Assembly (NCBI GenBank): GCA_949752735.1
Contig: OX457046.1
Location: 34,140,055-34,204,054 of the forward strand
Reading direction: 5' to 3'
Origin: Lumbricus terrestris
Lineage: Eukaryota > Annelida > Clitellata > Crassiclitellata > Lumbricidae
Length of the DNA: 64,000 nucleotides
Shown piece by piece: positions 20,601 to 33,042 of this stretch; the stretch's first letter is position 1, and each line of letters opens with the position of its first letter. A program made the translations under genes and the position numbers. The notes beneath the pieces were generated by a model. That model was not told the DNA's origin. It ran no database searches and saw only the letters and a program-made list of their open reading frames with translations.

Positions 20601-23600
20601 AGCCTAAGCCCCCTGATAAGCCCTTGATGCCCTACATGAGGTACAGCCGAAAGGTAAGCCGATTGGTAAGTTATCGCCACTTGCTGTTTTCTCTGTTTAA
20701 AATCCTAATTACCTGCTGTTTTCTTGTAACGGTTTAAGTTGTGTTTTGTGTTAGAACAACTTGAGAATTTATTGCGTTTGTGTTTAATTTTTTTTATATA
20801 TGTGTGTTGTATCTCGTTGTGCTTGCTTTCTGTACGCCAGATATGCCCTGCATGTGTGATTAGTCACTATTAGTTGTCAGCAGACTTGTATGCAAGACAA
20901 GAAACTTTGAGACCGAAACAGTGGTTTCCAGGACCAAGACAAGACTCCGAAATTGAAACACAAGGTTCGAGACAGTTTGAGACAGTTCAAGAATCAAAAT
21001 TGAGGTCTTCATGTATTTGTTGCACATGGCTGGACACATGTCGGAACAAACGATAAAAGGAGAATCCTGAACTAGTTTCCCATTTTCCTGTGCACTATTA
21101 TAGTGTATTAGCATATAATATGCCTATTGCGCTTTCTATTTACCACACTGCAGCACAACAATTTTATAGCAAAGTAGTTTAAAACTAGGAACAGTTTGTG
21201 TGAGAACTACGGACACGACTTTAAAAAAAAACAAGATTTTCTCTTCAAGACACTTCCAAACAGTCGAGACACTGACCTTGAGACGGAGACATTGGGTTCC
21301 AAGACAAGACAAAGAAATTAAAAAAAACTGTTGCAAGACTACAGACCATACATACAACTCTGCCGCTCTGTACATTTAATTGAGGTGCACATTTTGATGC
21401 CATGTTGTCTAAGCATGTGCTTTAGTACAGTTTGTCTATTAAATAGTAATTTTTCTATTTGCTGTAGTTATTCTGTTAATATTTTTCTATTTATAGTATT
21501 TATTATCCACAAATGATGTTTGCAACAGAATTGTTTGGCACACGTAATTATTTTTGATTAAATGTCTCTTTCTGTGTACGCATGCATATGTTTGTGTGTT
21601 AAGTTGGCGACTTTCAAAGTTCAAACGGTAGTGCACCTACCACTAGTGGTACACTTACGTCACTAAGTGGAACATGGAAAAATTCAGACAATTGAAGTTT
21701 TCTGTGCTTTGTTGACTATTTTATGTCCAACATATGCTTTTTCTTAAAATTGTCTAATTGTTTAACTTTATGCACATATTTATTTCTAATAGTGATTTTA
21801 TTTTCCTTATTGTGGATATGATTCTCCCTTTGACTTCCCCAGATTCTGCTAGAGAACTTGAGATGTTCCCCTAGTAGTGAATTGTTAGTGAGACTTCGCA
21901 CTCGCATCTATTTTTTTAACCTGACCTTCATTGGGGTATGCCAACGTTTGATTTTTGACATTATGGTGGTACGATAAAAGAAGGGTTTGAAAACCGCTGT
22001 TTTAGACAACTTTGTATGTATACAGAATTTTGTCATGAATGTGTCTTTGTATTTGAATTGGTATTTTTTTTAATGTGGCTAATTGCCTTAGGCATATTTC
22101 TATGGCTAATGCATAAGGCATGGTTATGTTAGTATTGCTTCATGTATGATACCTGGCTTTGTGCCTGTACACTTATGTGCTTTTGCCTAACGGCACATGA
22201 ATTCAAACAAATACTAGGTGCTCATGTCTGTAAGAGTAATGCTCCTTTGCTTGTCTGCAGTTTAAAATAATATACAGTACCCAAGAGAAAGAACGAGCAT
22301 ATGCATTGCAAGAAAATACAGTAACAATATATTAGCAGATCTATGACTTCAGATATTTGATGTTCACACCAGTAGCTTCATCTTTTGTCCAGCAGTCTCC
22401 TTTCGACTGTTCCTTAGTCGTTGGTTCGACCCACTTACTGTGTGAAGTATTTTCTGACTATGTAACGAATCTTTAAACAAATTCATGTAGCGGCTCAAGC
22501 TGTATCATTTTAAAACAGCATTGTTTTCACTGTAGCTCTTCTAGTATGCTCCCGTCATTGAACCATTAAACTGCCCAACAGCTGAGCTCTTTTGTAGTGC
22601 AATCTTTTTTGGCCAGATGCTATGCTACAGCGTTACATTAATCATCAATAATATCGTTGCTTTGTGAAAAAAACCTTCATGCGTGTGAAAGCTTTGCTAG
22701 TTTTGTTTCAGTTCTTCATTTTGGACTTTTCTTATCTTGATAATTGATTCGGTCTTTGCCTAGATTCTGAACTGTGATTCATTAGATATTTTAGTTTGTT
22801 TCTCATCAATTGCTTGTCTTACAACATTTACCTGGACTGTATCTAGGTTTGGGATTCGGTGAAAGCAAGCAACCCGGATCTGAAGCTCTGGGAAATTGGA
22901 AAAATCATCGGTCAGATGTGGAGAGAGTTGAGCGACGAGGAAAAACAGCAATACATTGATGAATACGAATCTGAAAAGGTTGGCTTAGAAACGATCAACG
23001 AAAAGTTATTATTATGCACGTTATTCATGATTAGTATGAATTCAAGTTCTGTGCTAATTATTGTTCAAGGCTCTTGGTATAAAATTCCGTTAAGAAAATT
23101 AGAATATTATTTCGTTTCTGTCTGAATAAGTTGTAGTTTTCGCATTGTGTTTTCTCTTTGTTGTTTTCTCATTGTTGTGGCATATATCAATGCACTTGCG
23201 ATTGGACTCTAGTTAAAGTGATCATGCGCTATCCTAATTCTGGCGGACATTGTTTCACATGAGTGTATTCATTCATTCCGAGAATTTATATAGGGCCTCT
23301 TCAAGATAGCTACTCAGAGGCGCTCGCTACGAGCCCATTCTTTTGACAATTCATTCATCATGTTATATTGATTGACTATTAAAGCTTGTTTCAATGCTCT
23401 TGCTAACATATCTGTGCGTGTTTCATCTGTTTTTGCATCCGCAGGTTCAGTACACGGAAACGCTGAAGGTGTACCACAATTCGCCTGCGTATCAGTCGTG
23501 GATTGCGGCGAAAGGAAAGGTCGACGTGGACGCTGAACCAGAGGAACCGGAGAAAGCGAGAAGAAGTGTCAGTGGTAGTCTTAACTCACGACGGCATTAA

Positions 23601-26600
23601 TCTTGCGCTCTGCTGCTCGCATTTGTGGACGCACCCTCAGAATTGACCAAGCTGGATTTTCTCCATTGGCTCCCCATCCAACTGCGGATCTTGTGCCGGA
23701 TCATCTCTTTGGATTGGCGGTCATTGTTGGTCGTGCTCGGCCTGTCTTCGTGGCTTCTACTGCCCTACCCTGAGTGCTCTAATTCGTCACTCTTCGCTCT
23801 ACTGAGCAGGCTGTGCTCTTCGTCTCTTCTGTCCGCTCAGTCACAAAGCTGAATTGTGTCTTTTTGGAGGTTGGCCCTCGCTTTGGAATAGGCTTCCTTT
23901 GTCACTGCACTTGTTCCCCAGAGTCCACTCTGACTCTTTGCAAAACTGTCCCTTTTTAGCCACACTGGGGCGGTAGCGCTTCCGATTTGTTGCCTTGAAG
24001 TGGTGCTATATAAATCCTCATAATAATTCAAAATTGATTTCTGGCAGTTATGATGTGTCTGTGAAATTAGGTGATTCGTCTAATATGAAATATGGAATTG
24101 CCAATTAGTGCATATTGGTACTTGTTTGCTGTGTAAAGACACTTGAGCAAGTCATGTGGGGCGCGGTGGTGTAGTGGGTATGCTCGTTGCCTTGCAGCCG
24201 AAGGGTTGCAGGTTCGAATCTACCTCAAGTCGCTGCGTAGGGACCTTGAGCAAGTCCTTCACTCGCAATTGCTTGGGTGCTTCGGCATGAAACCCCGATG
24301 CAGTGTCCACGCTGTAGTTGGGAGCGCCTCTGAGTATAGAGCTTGAAGGGGCGCTATAATATGTGCACATGCAAACAAACAAACGCAAAATTGCTTGGTC
24401 TTTTAAAAGTTCTGTCATATGGTTGCGTGTAGCTTTTGAACTTTGTATAGAGTTAAATGCAGTTGTATTGCATTGTGTATTGGTTATAAATTCTCAATTA
24501 AAACCATGAACAGAAAGTTACCAAGTTTAAAATTTGTATAGCCTTAGCAAGGTAATATTTTTCAATTCAGCTAGTTGCATATATTATGATCATTCGCAGT
24601 GGATTGATTACATTACGTTTAGAATTGAAATCAAAATTTGCTTATCAGTTAGGAATCTTGAGACTGCCACTACGATTCAATTAACGCCAGACTTTATAGG
24701 CATTCAAAAATTTCAAAAATTCCAAATTCCAACATTTTTTTAATGAACAAGTTAGCACCTTTTTCTCTGCTCAGCAAGGAGTGAGATGTGCCGCTGTGAG
24801 TGGCTGTACCATGTATTTTTGTGCATGTGTGTGTGTGTGTGCATATAGACTATGTGGCAAAGTTTTCATGTATTTCAGAAACATGCTGAATCAAATGAGG
24901 CATGTTCTAGGTTACTGATTGTTGTGCTGTGACAAGCTGGTAAATACTGTTTCTTTTTTGTTGTATTTAGAAGGCACCTCCACCGCCACCACCTGTTGAG
25001 CCAAGAGTCGTTGCTATTCAGCCAACAGAAGACGAGGAAGGTCTGTTTATGTTTAAATGAACTTAAACTCTTGCATCATTGCTGAATCATAATCTCTGTG
25101 ATGTAGAAGCATGTGTGGATCTTTGGAGATTTCAGGTAACTGCCTGAAAAGCTAGTTATTCTCGTCCGTGCAGAAATTTGTATTCCTAGTGCGTGATGCA
25201 AGACTTGCATCTTGTTTTGAAGCTCTAACCTTTGAGTTAGTGTTGTTTATTTATTCAATAAATTAATAGATTTTGTGTAGATAATAGCAGATTGACATAC
25301 ATTAATCAAATATCATCCGGAATGAGATGATGAGTGATAAAGAGAAAAAATTATGAATTATTGTGTTGTTGGATTGTTCTTGTTATGTTGCACGCATGCC
25401 AGACGGCTCAGCTTTGCACAACTTCAGCGCTATACAGGTCTCAGGAATATTGTCAAAAAATTCCTGTTACAAACGAGTGGTTTCGTTGTCGTTTGGTCAC
25501 TGTAGAATTGGACGATGGTCTGTCTGTGAAGCACATTGCAGCCGCTAGATACCAGCGCAATCACTGCCTTATCAACGAAATCTTCAGCGACGCTGTGGTA
25601 CCAGACGTAAGAACAATCATCAATGAAACAAGAATGACCGTCCTAAAGAGACAGGTCCATTCACTCACTATGCATCAGGTAGGAGAAACCAGTTTTCTTC
25701 TGACTTCCGTGTGCTTGGAGTATTTTCAGCAAGTGTTTTTAGCAGCTCTGTAAATAGTGTGATTTGTGTTGGTGGTTGGACTGATGCTGACGTGTATTTA
25801 ATTCTCAGCCCCACCAGAGCAGGAATTGTGTTTAAGGTTTCTACTCCTCTTGTTGTGCAACCTGACTGACTTTGCTAGATGATGAGTGGTATCAACATAT
25901 TGCTCGCAATAAATTGGTTGGAGCGCTCCCTCCAACCAAGGACACACGATAGCATTCTCCCAAAGGCAAAGAACATTTCATATGCATATGTGATATTCTG
26001 ATTATGCTTATTGTTTTTTATTTATTTATTTCTCCATTTATATGGTGCCCCTTCAAGCTCTCTACTCAGAGGCTCTCCCGACTACAGTGTGAACACTGCA
26101 TCGGAGTTTCATGCCGAGGCGCCCATGCAATTGCGAGTGAAGGACTTGCCCAGGGTCCCTATGTGGCGACTTGAGGTGGATTCGAACCTTCCGGCTTCAA
26201 GGCAGCAACGCCACCACTACACCACCACACTGTGCTTGTTCGACCTAGCCAACTCTGCTCTGATGAATTGTACACTAACCACACACTGTTGGTGGGAGGA
26301 TTAGATGGTGAGGAAAAGAACTGGTGACCAGTCTCATGCTTTTCTTCATTTTCAGAGTGCCGGTTTTTTGCTTCTGAAAAGATGAATGAAATTTCGTTTC
26401 ACTTGATGCTCATGGTATCGGTATCTTGAGTGCTTAAAATGTTGAAAAAGAAGCCCTGGGTATCTTAGATTTCTTATTTGTTGCAAATTCTTTTCAGAAA
26501 AAATTGGAGAACGAACTGCAGCAGATCGAAGAAAAACACCGAGCGAAAAAGTGTAAATTCGCCGAGAGCAGCGAGGTCTTCTACGAGTCACTGCGAAATG

Positions 26601-29600
26601 TAAGATAATTTTGATGTCTTGAAGGTTTTTAGGTTTTTCTCTCTATTGACATCATAATTATGATCTGCATTGGTGTTCGAGCCACATTTAGAATGCTCTA
26701 ATCGCTATTAAAGTGTTTATACAAATTTGTGGTTTAATATTTTGACACTTTCAGTGAATTCTGCTCTGTTGGCAAAGGATTGAGCAAAAGTTGCAGATAA
26801 TTTTGTAATTATTAATATCTCGTGGTGATTTTTAAGTTTTAATATTACATGATTTGTAATAATCATGGGTTCCTGCAGTTATGGCTGACTGATTGAAGCT
26901 TTAGTTTAAAAAAAAATTATTTAATGATTTCTGGATGTTACATCAAGTTAACTGTAATTTGTAACTGATAAATATTAAGTTTGAAGCTACTTCCGGAAGC
27001 ACAATTATTTGTCCATTGCATCTATCGGCTCTTACGTGCCATCTCTTTGCAAGGACAGGCATTTACTCTGCAAGAGAGGACATCCTTTCATGCTTCCTAC
27101 GGTGAAATCATATTTTTTTTTAAATAGTTTCTTCAACGATACACTGTCAGTTATATTTGGCTGTGTATTCATGAGTGACTTTAAAATCTGCTGTTAACTG
27201 TCTTGGCTTGTTTTGTTAAATATACATAATTGTTGTATAAATGCAAATACATCCTACTTTGGTTAATTTTTCGTTCATTTTCGATTGTGTAGCTTTGCGA
27301 CAGTAAGCCGCAGATCCGAGATGATCAGTTCAGCATGATGATATTAAAGGCGAAAGAAGAAATGAAGGAAAAGCAGAAGACAGCTGCACGGCAACAGGAA
27401 GCGCAAGACGTGCAGAAACAGGTTAGTGCAATGTTTCCCCCGGTTTTTCGTTTCGCTGTAGCGTCGTTAAGACCTGTTTATCACAATTCAATGAAAGCAG
27501 AGCAAAAAATTTACTTCCGTTATGCAACATTTCTGCAGTTGGTTATCAGAAGAGGTGCTTTGTAAGTGTTTCCTTATAGACCTAGTATCAGCTTTTAAAC
27601 ATGAATGCACTTGTGTGCATGCATGCATTGTAAGGCGCCCTTGTAACTGTGTTACAGCGCCATTTAAATTGTTGTAATTATTATTATTATTGTAAGTATG
27701 CTTGTTGTTAACTTGATTCTTGCCGTCTGTAATGTAATGCACACAGCATAAAATCATTGCCCAGATTTTCCATGAAGAGAGCGGCAGGCTACAGCTGAAA
27801 AAGTAAGGCGTTATAGAAGTATTTAATGGGCATCATCACCTTATGTGAGGTGCATACACCAGAGACTATTTAGAACACACTTCTTATTACAGATTTTTGT
27901 CCTAAAAGGTTGGAGCATGACTAAAGAAATTAAGTAATTTCAGTCAATGTAAATTTAGAACACGCATGTTTCTTATTACAATTTTTTTTCCTAAATGTGA
28001 CGCAGGGGCTCGAAACCCGTCGTTTGTCGCTTCCTAGATATTGCGCTAGACGCCGAAATAGGCGAGAGGGGTAAAGAATGCAGTTATTATTCAATTCAGT
28101 ATATGACTGTGAATTCGTCCTAATTTGCGAAGTAGTGAACCGATTTTGATGCCGTTTGGGTTATCTGATTCAGAATATATGCCTCTAATGCCCGGAAAAA
28201 TTTCAGAATAATAACTTAGTGGATTCAGTATACTTGGATGACACGAATATTCAGTAACTTTTATTTTATTTTTTTACTATAAACTAATGAAAGAATCAAA
28301 CGAGCACAACTTTTGTTAGAAAAAAGATAATTTCATTGTGTTAAAAGCATTTTAGAGCATGGTCATTGTAGCATATGTCTAAATCAAAAGGTCAAAAGCC
28401 GACATGTGACGGGTTTTGAGCCCCTGTGTCACAAATGGTTGGAACATCACTAAATAAATTAAGTCATTTTAGTAAATGTAAATTTAGAACACACTTCTTA
28501 TTACAGATTTTTGTCCTAAATGGTTGGAACATGACTAAACAAATGAAGTCATTTCTGTTAATTGTGTAGAATAAAATTCATTATTACATCACTGATCTCA
28601 TACACGGCTCTTGATATGAACACCAAAACAATATAAACAGGTCTCTGTCATAGTGTTATTTTTCATTTGTGATGCGATTGATTTTCATCATAATTTCATG
28701 ATGCATTGGCTTCATTGTGTGTTATTTTAAAACATACGACTATTGATAGGCTCTACAGATGATGTACGTACATTTATTATACTTAATTTCATGACGCATT
28801 GACTTCATTGCCTAAGCATTTAGAGCCCTAGCACCCCTTAAAATTGTACTCCATATGAATTCACAGATCTCTGAGGAGAAGAAGAAAGCGGAAGATGGAG
28901 CATCAGAAGTCACAGAACAGCAGTCTGAAAATCAGGTTTCCGAAGAAACGTCGTCTCAGCCGACCACGGATTCCGTCGCTTTACCTCCTCCAGTCGTTGT
29001 TGCAGCCAAGTCACGAGAAGCGGTCGATGATACTGAAGTAGTCAATAATACTGAGTTGGCCTCCGAAGCAACGAAAGAAAAGACTGATAACGCGAGCAGT
29101 GACGTAACAGACATGACCACCGAACTGAACAAAGAGATAGCAAAACCGTGCGCCGACACATCACCCATGAGTACAGAGATTCTGCCGGTTACCACAGAAG
29201 TACCACAGATGATTAGAGAAGTGTCGAGTGCTACAAGTGCTACAACGGAAGTAGTGCCAGCAGTGAGCGCTGAACTACCACCGACAGTCGCCACAGAACT
29301 ACAACAGGTGGTTAGCGAAGAGGTTAAAGAGGTTAGCGCTGCAGAAGTGCCACAGACGTACTCTCAGGCTCCAAATCTGAACTTGGAAGCAAATACCGAG
29401 AATGCTGAGGTATCAGAGATGCAGTTGGAGGTTGACCTGCAGGTTAACCCAGCTGAACAGGATACCCCCGCTGAAACATTGAATGAGCCGCACTTGAGCC
29501 CGGAAGCACCTCCACTCCTGACTCCTGAGCAAGAGAGTCAGAGCGCTGAGCCACCAGAGATGAGCAAAGAAGCAGAGAACACAGATGCAGAACCTAAAGA

Positions 29601-31217
29601 ACCGTGCAAGGTTGGTAAAATAAGGAAAACATCGGAAGATAAAAGCGTGTTATAAATTTTAATATCTACTTATGTAGTATCATTGTTTATTGAAAGTCTA
29701 GATTTCAAACCGCATCCAGGTATAGATTACATGAAAAATAAAATTTTCACTAGCGTTGTTCTCATAAGAAAACCGTTTGTTTGCTATCTTCTGTATAAAA
29801 CTACAAGGTTTCTGTCATCTTTGGTTGTGAGTTTAAAATTATGCGGCCTAGAGTGAAAATTGCAAAGTTTTGGTACTTCTTCCAGAAATAAACCATCAAC
29901 TGGGTACACAATTATCATTCCTGATCATTTATGAAATGTTTTGATTTATAAGCTTTTAAGCCTGTTCTTTTATTCATGACTAAATTATAACTGTCAACTT
30001 CCGTGATGTATTAGAACACGACATTTAAGTAATTTTGTGCTGGATAGTCGGACAATTTCTGAGAACATTAAAGTGAAGCAAATGAACGCTGTTACTCTCA
30101 TTCGCTTTGTGTTGAACTTTTTAGAAGCATTTGACAGACGACGTTTAGCTGTCTAGTTTCATTACAATACGTTTGGTTTAATTCTCAACAGGTTTCCGAT
30201 GAAAAGGAAGAACCAATGGCTGTGGATGAACCACTTGAAGAAGAACCAGATTTGAAGCAGACATGTCCGGAGTTGAAGCAGACAGGTGTGACAATATTGT
30301 ATTGTATTGTATCAGTTAATTTATGTAGCACCTCTTGTCATGCACACTAATCAGAGATGCTCCACCTTAAAATGCTCACCTTTTAGAAAATGTTGACTAA
30401 GTAACGCGAGTTGAGAGGGGACATATTTTATGATAAAGTTCGTAAATCATACCATAACTAATTTAGGGGTAATGGTGAAAATGTCTAATGCTTTAGCTTT
30501 ACTCCAGTTCTTACCAATGTGATGTGCTTTACGAAAGTTAGGTGACATGATTGTTGTAGAACTGACTTACGTGAAGCCGCCTCACATCATGTATTGAAAC
30601 TACCAATTTCAAAGGTTCAAATGATTCTCTGAATGCTTTAAGGAAAACTTTGTAAATAACGATTAAAGCTCAAGAATCGATATTTGACCAATTTAGTACA
30701 GGAGCAAGCCAACCTACTGGTAATTGTAATGTTTTCATTGTAACGTACACATAAATGACAGCATTAATGAAAAAAATTAAACATTTAGCTGGGACTATTT
30801 CAAATGTTAACTATTTTGACGGAGCAATTTTGGTCGTTGGTGATTTTGACGATGTTCCATTGTGTTCGATACGATTACATACGGTTTAATCATATCACGA
30901 TAGTTGAAAGATAGCCAAATTGTTTCTTTGTTAACTATTGTTTACTCTTTTGAACTTCAATTGTAGAGTCCAACCCACCAGACACTACTCCTATGTCAGA
31001 TGCATCACCGTCTGTGACCGGTTCTGCTCAGCCATCAGTGGAGCTTTCGACCACTTCTGTCGATCCTGGTGACAAGGGCAGTGCTGCCACTGGCATTGTG
31101 GGGAGTGGCGCTATGGGGAGTGGCGTTGTGGGGAGTGGCACGGAGGAGGCTGTTGGTCCGATGAGTCTTGATACTCAGACTGATGTTCAGAAGTCGGACG
31201 CCATGGATACTAGTTAG
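17653..31217 (+). CDS. SMARCE1: SMARCE1/BAF57, HMG-box subunit of the BAF chromatin remodeller, 13 exons
   Basis: Exons: 17653-17692, 19337-19422, 20022-20135, 20579-20653, 22847-22978, 23445-23567, 24971-25040, 25506-25678, 26498-26599, 27293-27421, 28867-29610, 30192-30285, 30967-31217. All join in phase to about 710 residues. SMARCE1 is a nuclear SWI/SNF (BAF) subunit that binds DNA through an HMG box. The box spans about residues 90-160 ([41 protein letters not shown]) and is nearly identical to the human one. The BAF57 coiled-coil core follows: [43 protein letters not shown], then a KE-rich helix. The N-terminus is short and Ser/Gly/Gln-rich. The C-terminal tail (about 349-710) is a Glu/Thr/Pro-rich low-complexity region, far longer than in the roughly 411-residue human protein. 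The exon-6 donor (AGT|GTCAGT) is the least certain boundary. Confidence 0.95.
19458..19640 (+). mobile_element. tRNA-derived SINE-like fragment
   Basis: It contains 'gcatcgtggtgtgttacaca', 'gttgccttgtgactgaaaag' and the B-box-like GGTTTGAATCC, then 'ccacctctggtgactgtgta'. It resembles the tRNA-like head of the SINE family, but the downstream body is different or diverged. It lies in SMARCE1 intron 2. Confidence 0.55.
23275..23345 (-). mobile_element. SINE/LINE 3' tail fragment
   Basis: 'atttatatagggcctcttca' to 'ctcagaggcgctcgc' is the reverse complement of the common tail 'gagcgcctctgagtag' plus 'cttgaagaggcgctatataa'. Only the tail is present. It lies in a SMARCE1 intron. Confidence 0.6.
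23594..24025 (+). mobile_element. Non-LTR retrotransposon (LINE) 3' end fragment
   Basis: The plus frame reads [17 protein letters not shown], the conserved HWLP motif near the C-terminus of L2/CR1-like reverse-transcriptase proteins. After stops and frameshifts come weaker matches to the RLWNRLP-type segment. It ends in the 'gcgcttc..cttgaagtggtgctatataaat' tail that also ends the window's SINEs. It is inactive, 5' truncated and lies in a SMARCE1 intron after exon 6. Confidence 0.7.
24157..24385 (+). mobile_element. tRNA-derived SINE, copy 3 (best preserved)
   Basis: This is the most complete copy. It starts GGGGCGCGGTGGTGTAGTGG, with an A-box-like TGGTGTAGTGGGTATGC and a B box GGTTCGAATC. 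The body is 'cctcaagtcgctgcgtaggg', 'cgcttgggtgcttcggcatga'-like sequence follows, and the tail 'gagcgcctctgagtatagag' runs to 'cttgaaggggcgctataata' and (CAAA)n. It lies in SMARCE1 intron 6. Confidence 0.9.
26028..26240 (-). mobile_element. tRNA-derived SINE, copy 4
   Basis: The reverse complement carries the family order: 'gtggtgtagtggtggcgttg', B-box-like GGTTCGAATCC, 'cctcaagtcgcc', 'gggagagcctctgagtagag' and 'cttgaaggggcaccatataa'. It lies in SMARCE1 intron 8. Confidence 0.85.
27865..28560. repeat. Three-copy tandem repeat, about 85-bp unit, interrupted by an insertion
   Basis: The unit 'tttagaacacacttcttatt', 'acagatttttgtcctaaa', 'ggttggaacatgactaaa' and 'aagtcatttcagt' occurs three times. 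The middle copy is split at 'cctaaatg' by the element at 27998-28431. Without the insertion the three copies would be contiguous. It lies in SMARCE1 intron 10. Confidence 0.8.
27998..28431. mobile_element. 434-bp TIR element inserted in a tandem-repeat unit
   Basis: The left end TGACGCAGGGGCTCGAAACC is matched by the right end ending GGGTTTTGAGCCCCTGTGTCA, so the terminal inverted repeats are about 24 bp with few mismatches. Short direct repeats (T/C)AAATG flank it. The neighbouring intact units show what the empty site looked like. No coding capacity is seen. Confidence 0.75.
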
Positions 31218-31879
31218 TCATTACAGAACTGTCATGCGGTTCGTGGCACACAAGTAGCCGCGCTTTGCCGTTGCTGTAGCGTTGGATTTCACAAGTGTTT
31301 TACTAGTGTGCTCGAGAACAGCTGAATGAGCTCTCAGGCCGACCAGTTGTTTGGTAGTAGTTTGGTATCTTGTATCTCTTTTGACATCTCTGGGAGTTTA
31401 GAGTTTCGCCCAGTACATACCAGTAGATTGTAGCACTCCAGCGGAAGAAGCGTAACGAACTGTAGTAATAGTTGCCTACAGTGCAGCGGTCTCATTTTTC
31501 GGACTAACGTTTTGACACGAGAGTTGTTTATATGCAGCAGTTTCTCAGGGCCGATCGTCATTGTTTTGCTGTTCAGAAAATACAGTGTGTCACTGTTGAG
31601 GATTTTTCAACGTTTGGTGCTATCGAATAATTTGGATGACAACAATGATAGCTGCTGGTTGAATGAATTTTTGCATGAAGATTTTTGTAGGACTTTTGCA
31701 ACGCTGTTTTGGATGTCATCCATAGATACTAACTCTGATTTTATTTTATATTGCTCGATCCCCTTTCTATTGCTTTTCACTCTGCAAGGGTATGCAAGTT
31801 TAGATTTTCCTGTTCATATACCTGATCTAACAGTGCTATTGGGTTGGGCATTTTGATCCTATTAAGTCTTACCAAAGTT

Positions 31880-32155
31880 TGATTTATAAGTCTGTATTGA
31901 GCAATATCTCGACCCCTTGTCCATAGCATTCTGAGTGGTGGCTCCAGCTATCTTGAATAGTCTCCCTTTGTCTCTCCGTTCGCTTCTTAATGCTTTTCAT
32001 TTTTACCAGGCCTGGGTTGGGAGTACCCTTGGCTCTCTCCGCTCGCTTCCTTATGGCTGCTGGCTCTTTCTATCGCCTTCTTAACACTTTTCTATTTTAC
32101 CAGGCCTGGGTTGGGAGTACCTCTGAGTAGAGATCTTTAAGGGGTGTTATATAAA

Positions 32156-32160
<5 letters not shown>
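31880..32160 (+). mobile_element. LINE 3' end fragment with internal duplication
   Basis: The segment resembles the L2-like 3' ends at 23594 and 45530 ('agtggtggctccagctatct', 'aatagtctccc'). A block 'ttttaccaggcctgggttgggagtac' occurs twice (near 32005 and 32097). It ends in the shared tail 'gagtacctctgagtagagat' and 'ttaaggggtgttatataaat'. Confidence 0.6.

Positions 32161-32214
<54 letters not shown>
32157..32214. repeat. (GATT)n microsatellite
   Basis: About 14 tandem GATT/TTGA units follow directly on the LINE tail. Short-period repeats of this kind commonly terminate LINE 3' ends. Confidence 0.95.
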
Positions 32215-32217
<3 letters not shown>

Positions 32218-32879
32218 GGATGAGCCAACCTCTCTTTACAGAAGTCTTTAACAGACAAGTCCCTTTTCCTCTGACCATTTTACTCTATTAAAGCTTTTAA
32301 ACTGTTCTTTTTATGCAGTAACTTTTTAAGGAGTTCTGTTAGACTGGTTCTAGGTCTGTATGTGCGTATGATGTAATAAAGGGTTCATTTGTTATGCAAA
32401 TTCTATGCAATACGTAATTATACTAATGATGGAAAAATTACGGTTTAAAAGTGATGGGCAAGATTTCTGCTTTGGACTTTTAACGTTTGAAAAAAAATAC
32501 AGGCAGCAAGTTGTTCATTCTTAGAATGCCTTTTGGATTTAAAAAAATACACATCTCTCACCATTGAACTTGATACATGGAATGTGTCAGACTTTAACTT
32601 TGTCAATGCGTTGCATAATTATGAAAGTCTATATAGTGCACTGTTTAATATTGATATTTGATTGATGTTGTGAATGTTCGACAGTGGCACTATGCAAAGT
32701 AAGGAATTGGCGCATGATGATGCATGCTGGCTTGTGGATGTCCTATTCTCTTTCTCCTCACAGGTGAAATAGTTGAGCCCAGTTTTTTCCGATTTTCACC
32801 TTGCTGAATTATATTGGCCTTCCATTGGATCTATAAATTTATATAGCGCCTATTTTGCAGTGCACACTAATCACTGGTG

Positions 32880-33042
32880 CAGGGGCTGGTCCAGGGGGGC
32901 AATCCGGCCATGACTCCCCCCCCCCATTTAGAAATTTCTTTATTTTTGACCAGCTATTTGCTCAGAAAGTAGACGTCCCCCCCCCCAATGAGTAGTTCCG
33001 TTGGCCTTTGGCCCCCCTCGAAAATTTCTGTATCCGCCCTTG
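32880..33042. mobile_element. 163-bp hAT-like MITE, family d, copy 3, perfect 8-bp duplication
   Basis: It runs from CAGGGGCTGGTCCAG to 'ctgtatccgcccttg' and is flanked by identical CACTGGTG (32872-32879 and 33043-33050). Its interior matches the 158-512 copy ('gaaatttctttatttttgac', 'cagctatt'). The host sequence, read through the insertion, is a SINE/LINE-type tail ('gcgcctattttgcagtgcac' joined to 'ctcccagtgtgag'). Confidence 0.85.

Noticed and set aside
20874..21340. Possible repeat pair rich in 'gagac' and 'caagac'
   Set aside because: The two stretches near 20880-21010 and 21190-21340 share composition and short words, but no convincing aligned order or ends could be traced by eye.
25334..25753. 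139-residue open frame in SMARCE1
   Set aside because: Its first half is intron read through. Only 25506-25678 matches SMARCE1 and has a proper acceptor and donor.
31512..31856. 114-residue hydrophobic frame after SMARCE1
   Set aside because: It lies in the likely 3' untranslated region, has no recognisable domain and has ordinary AT-rich composition.
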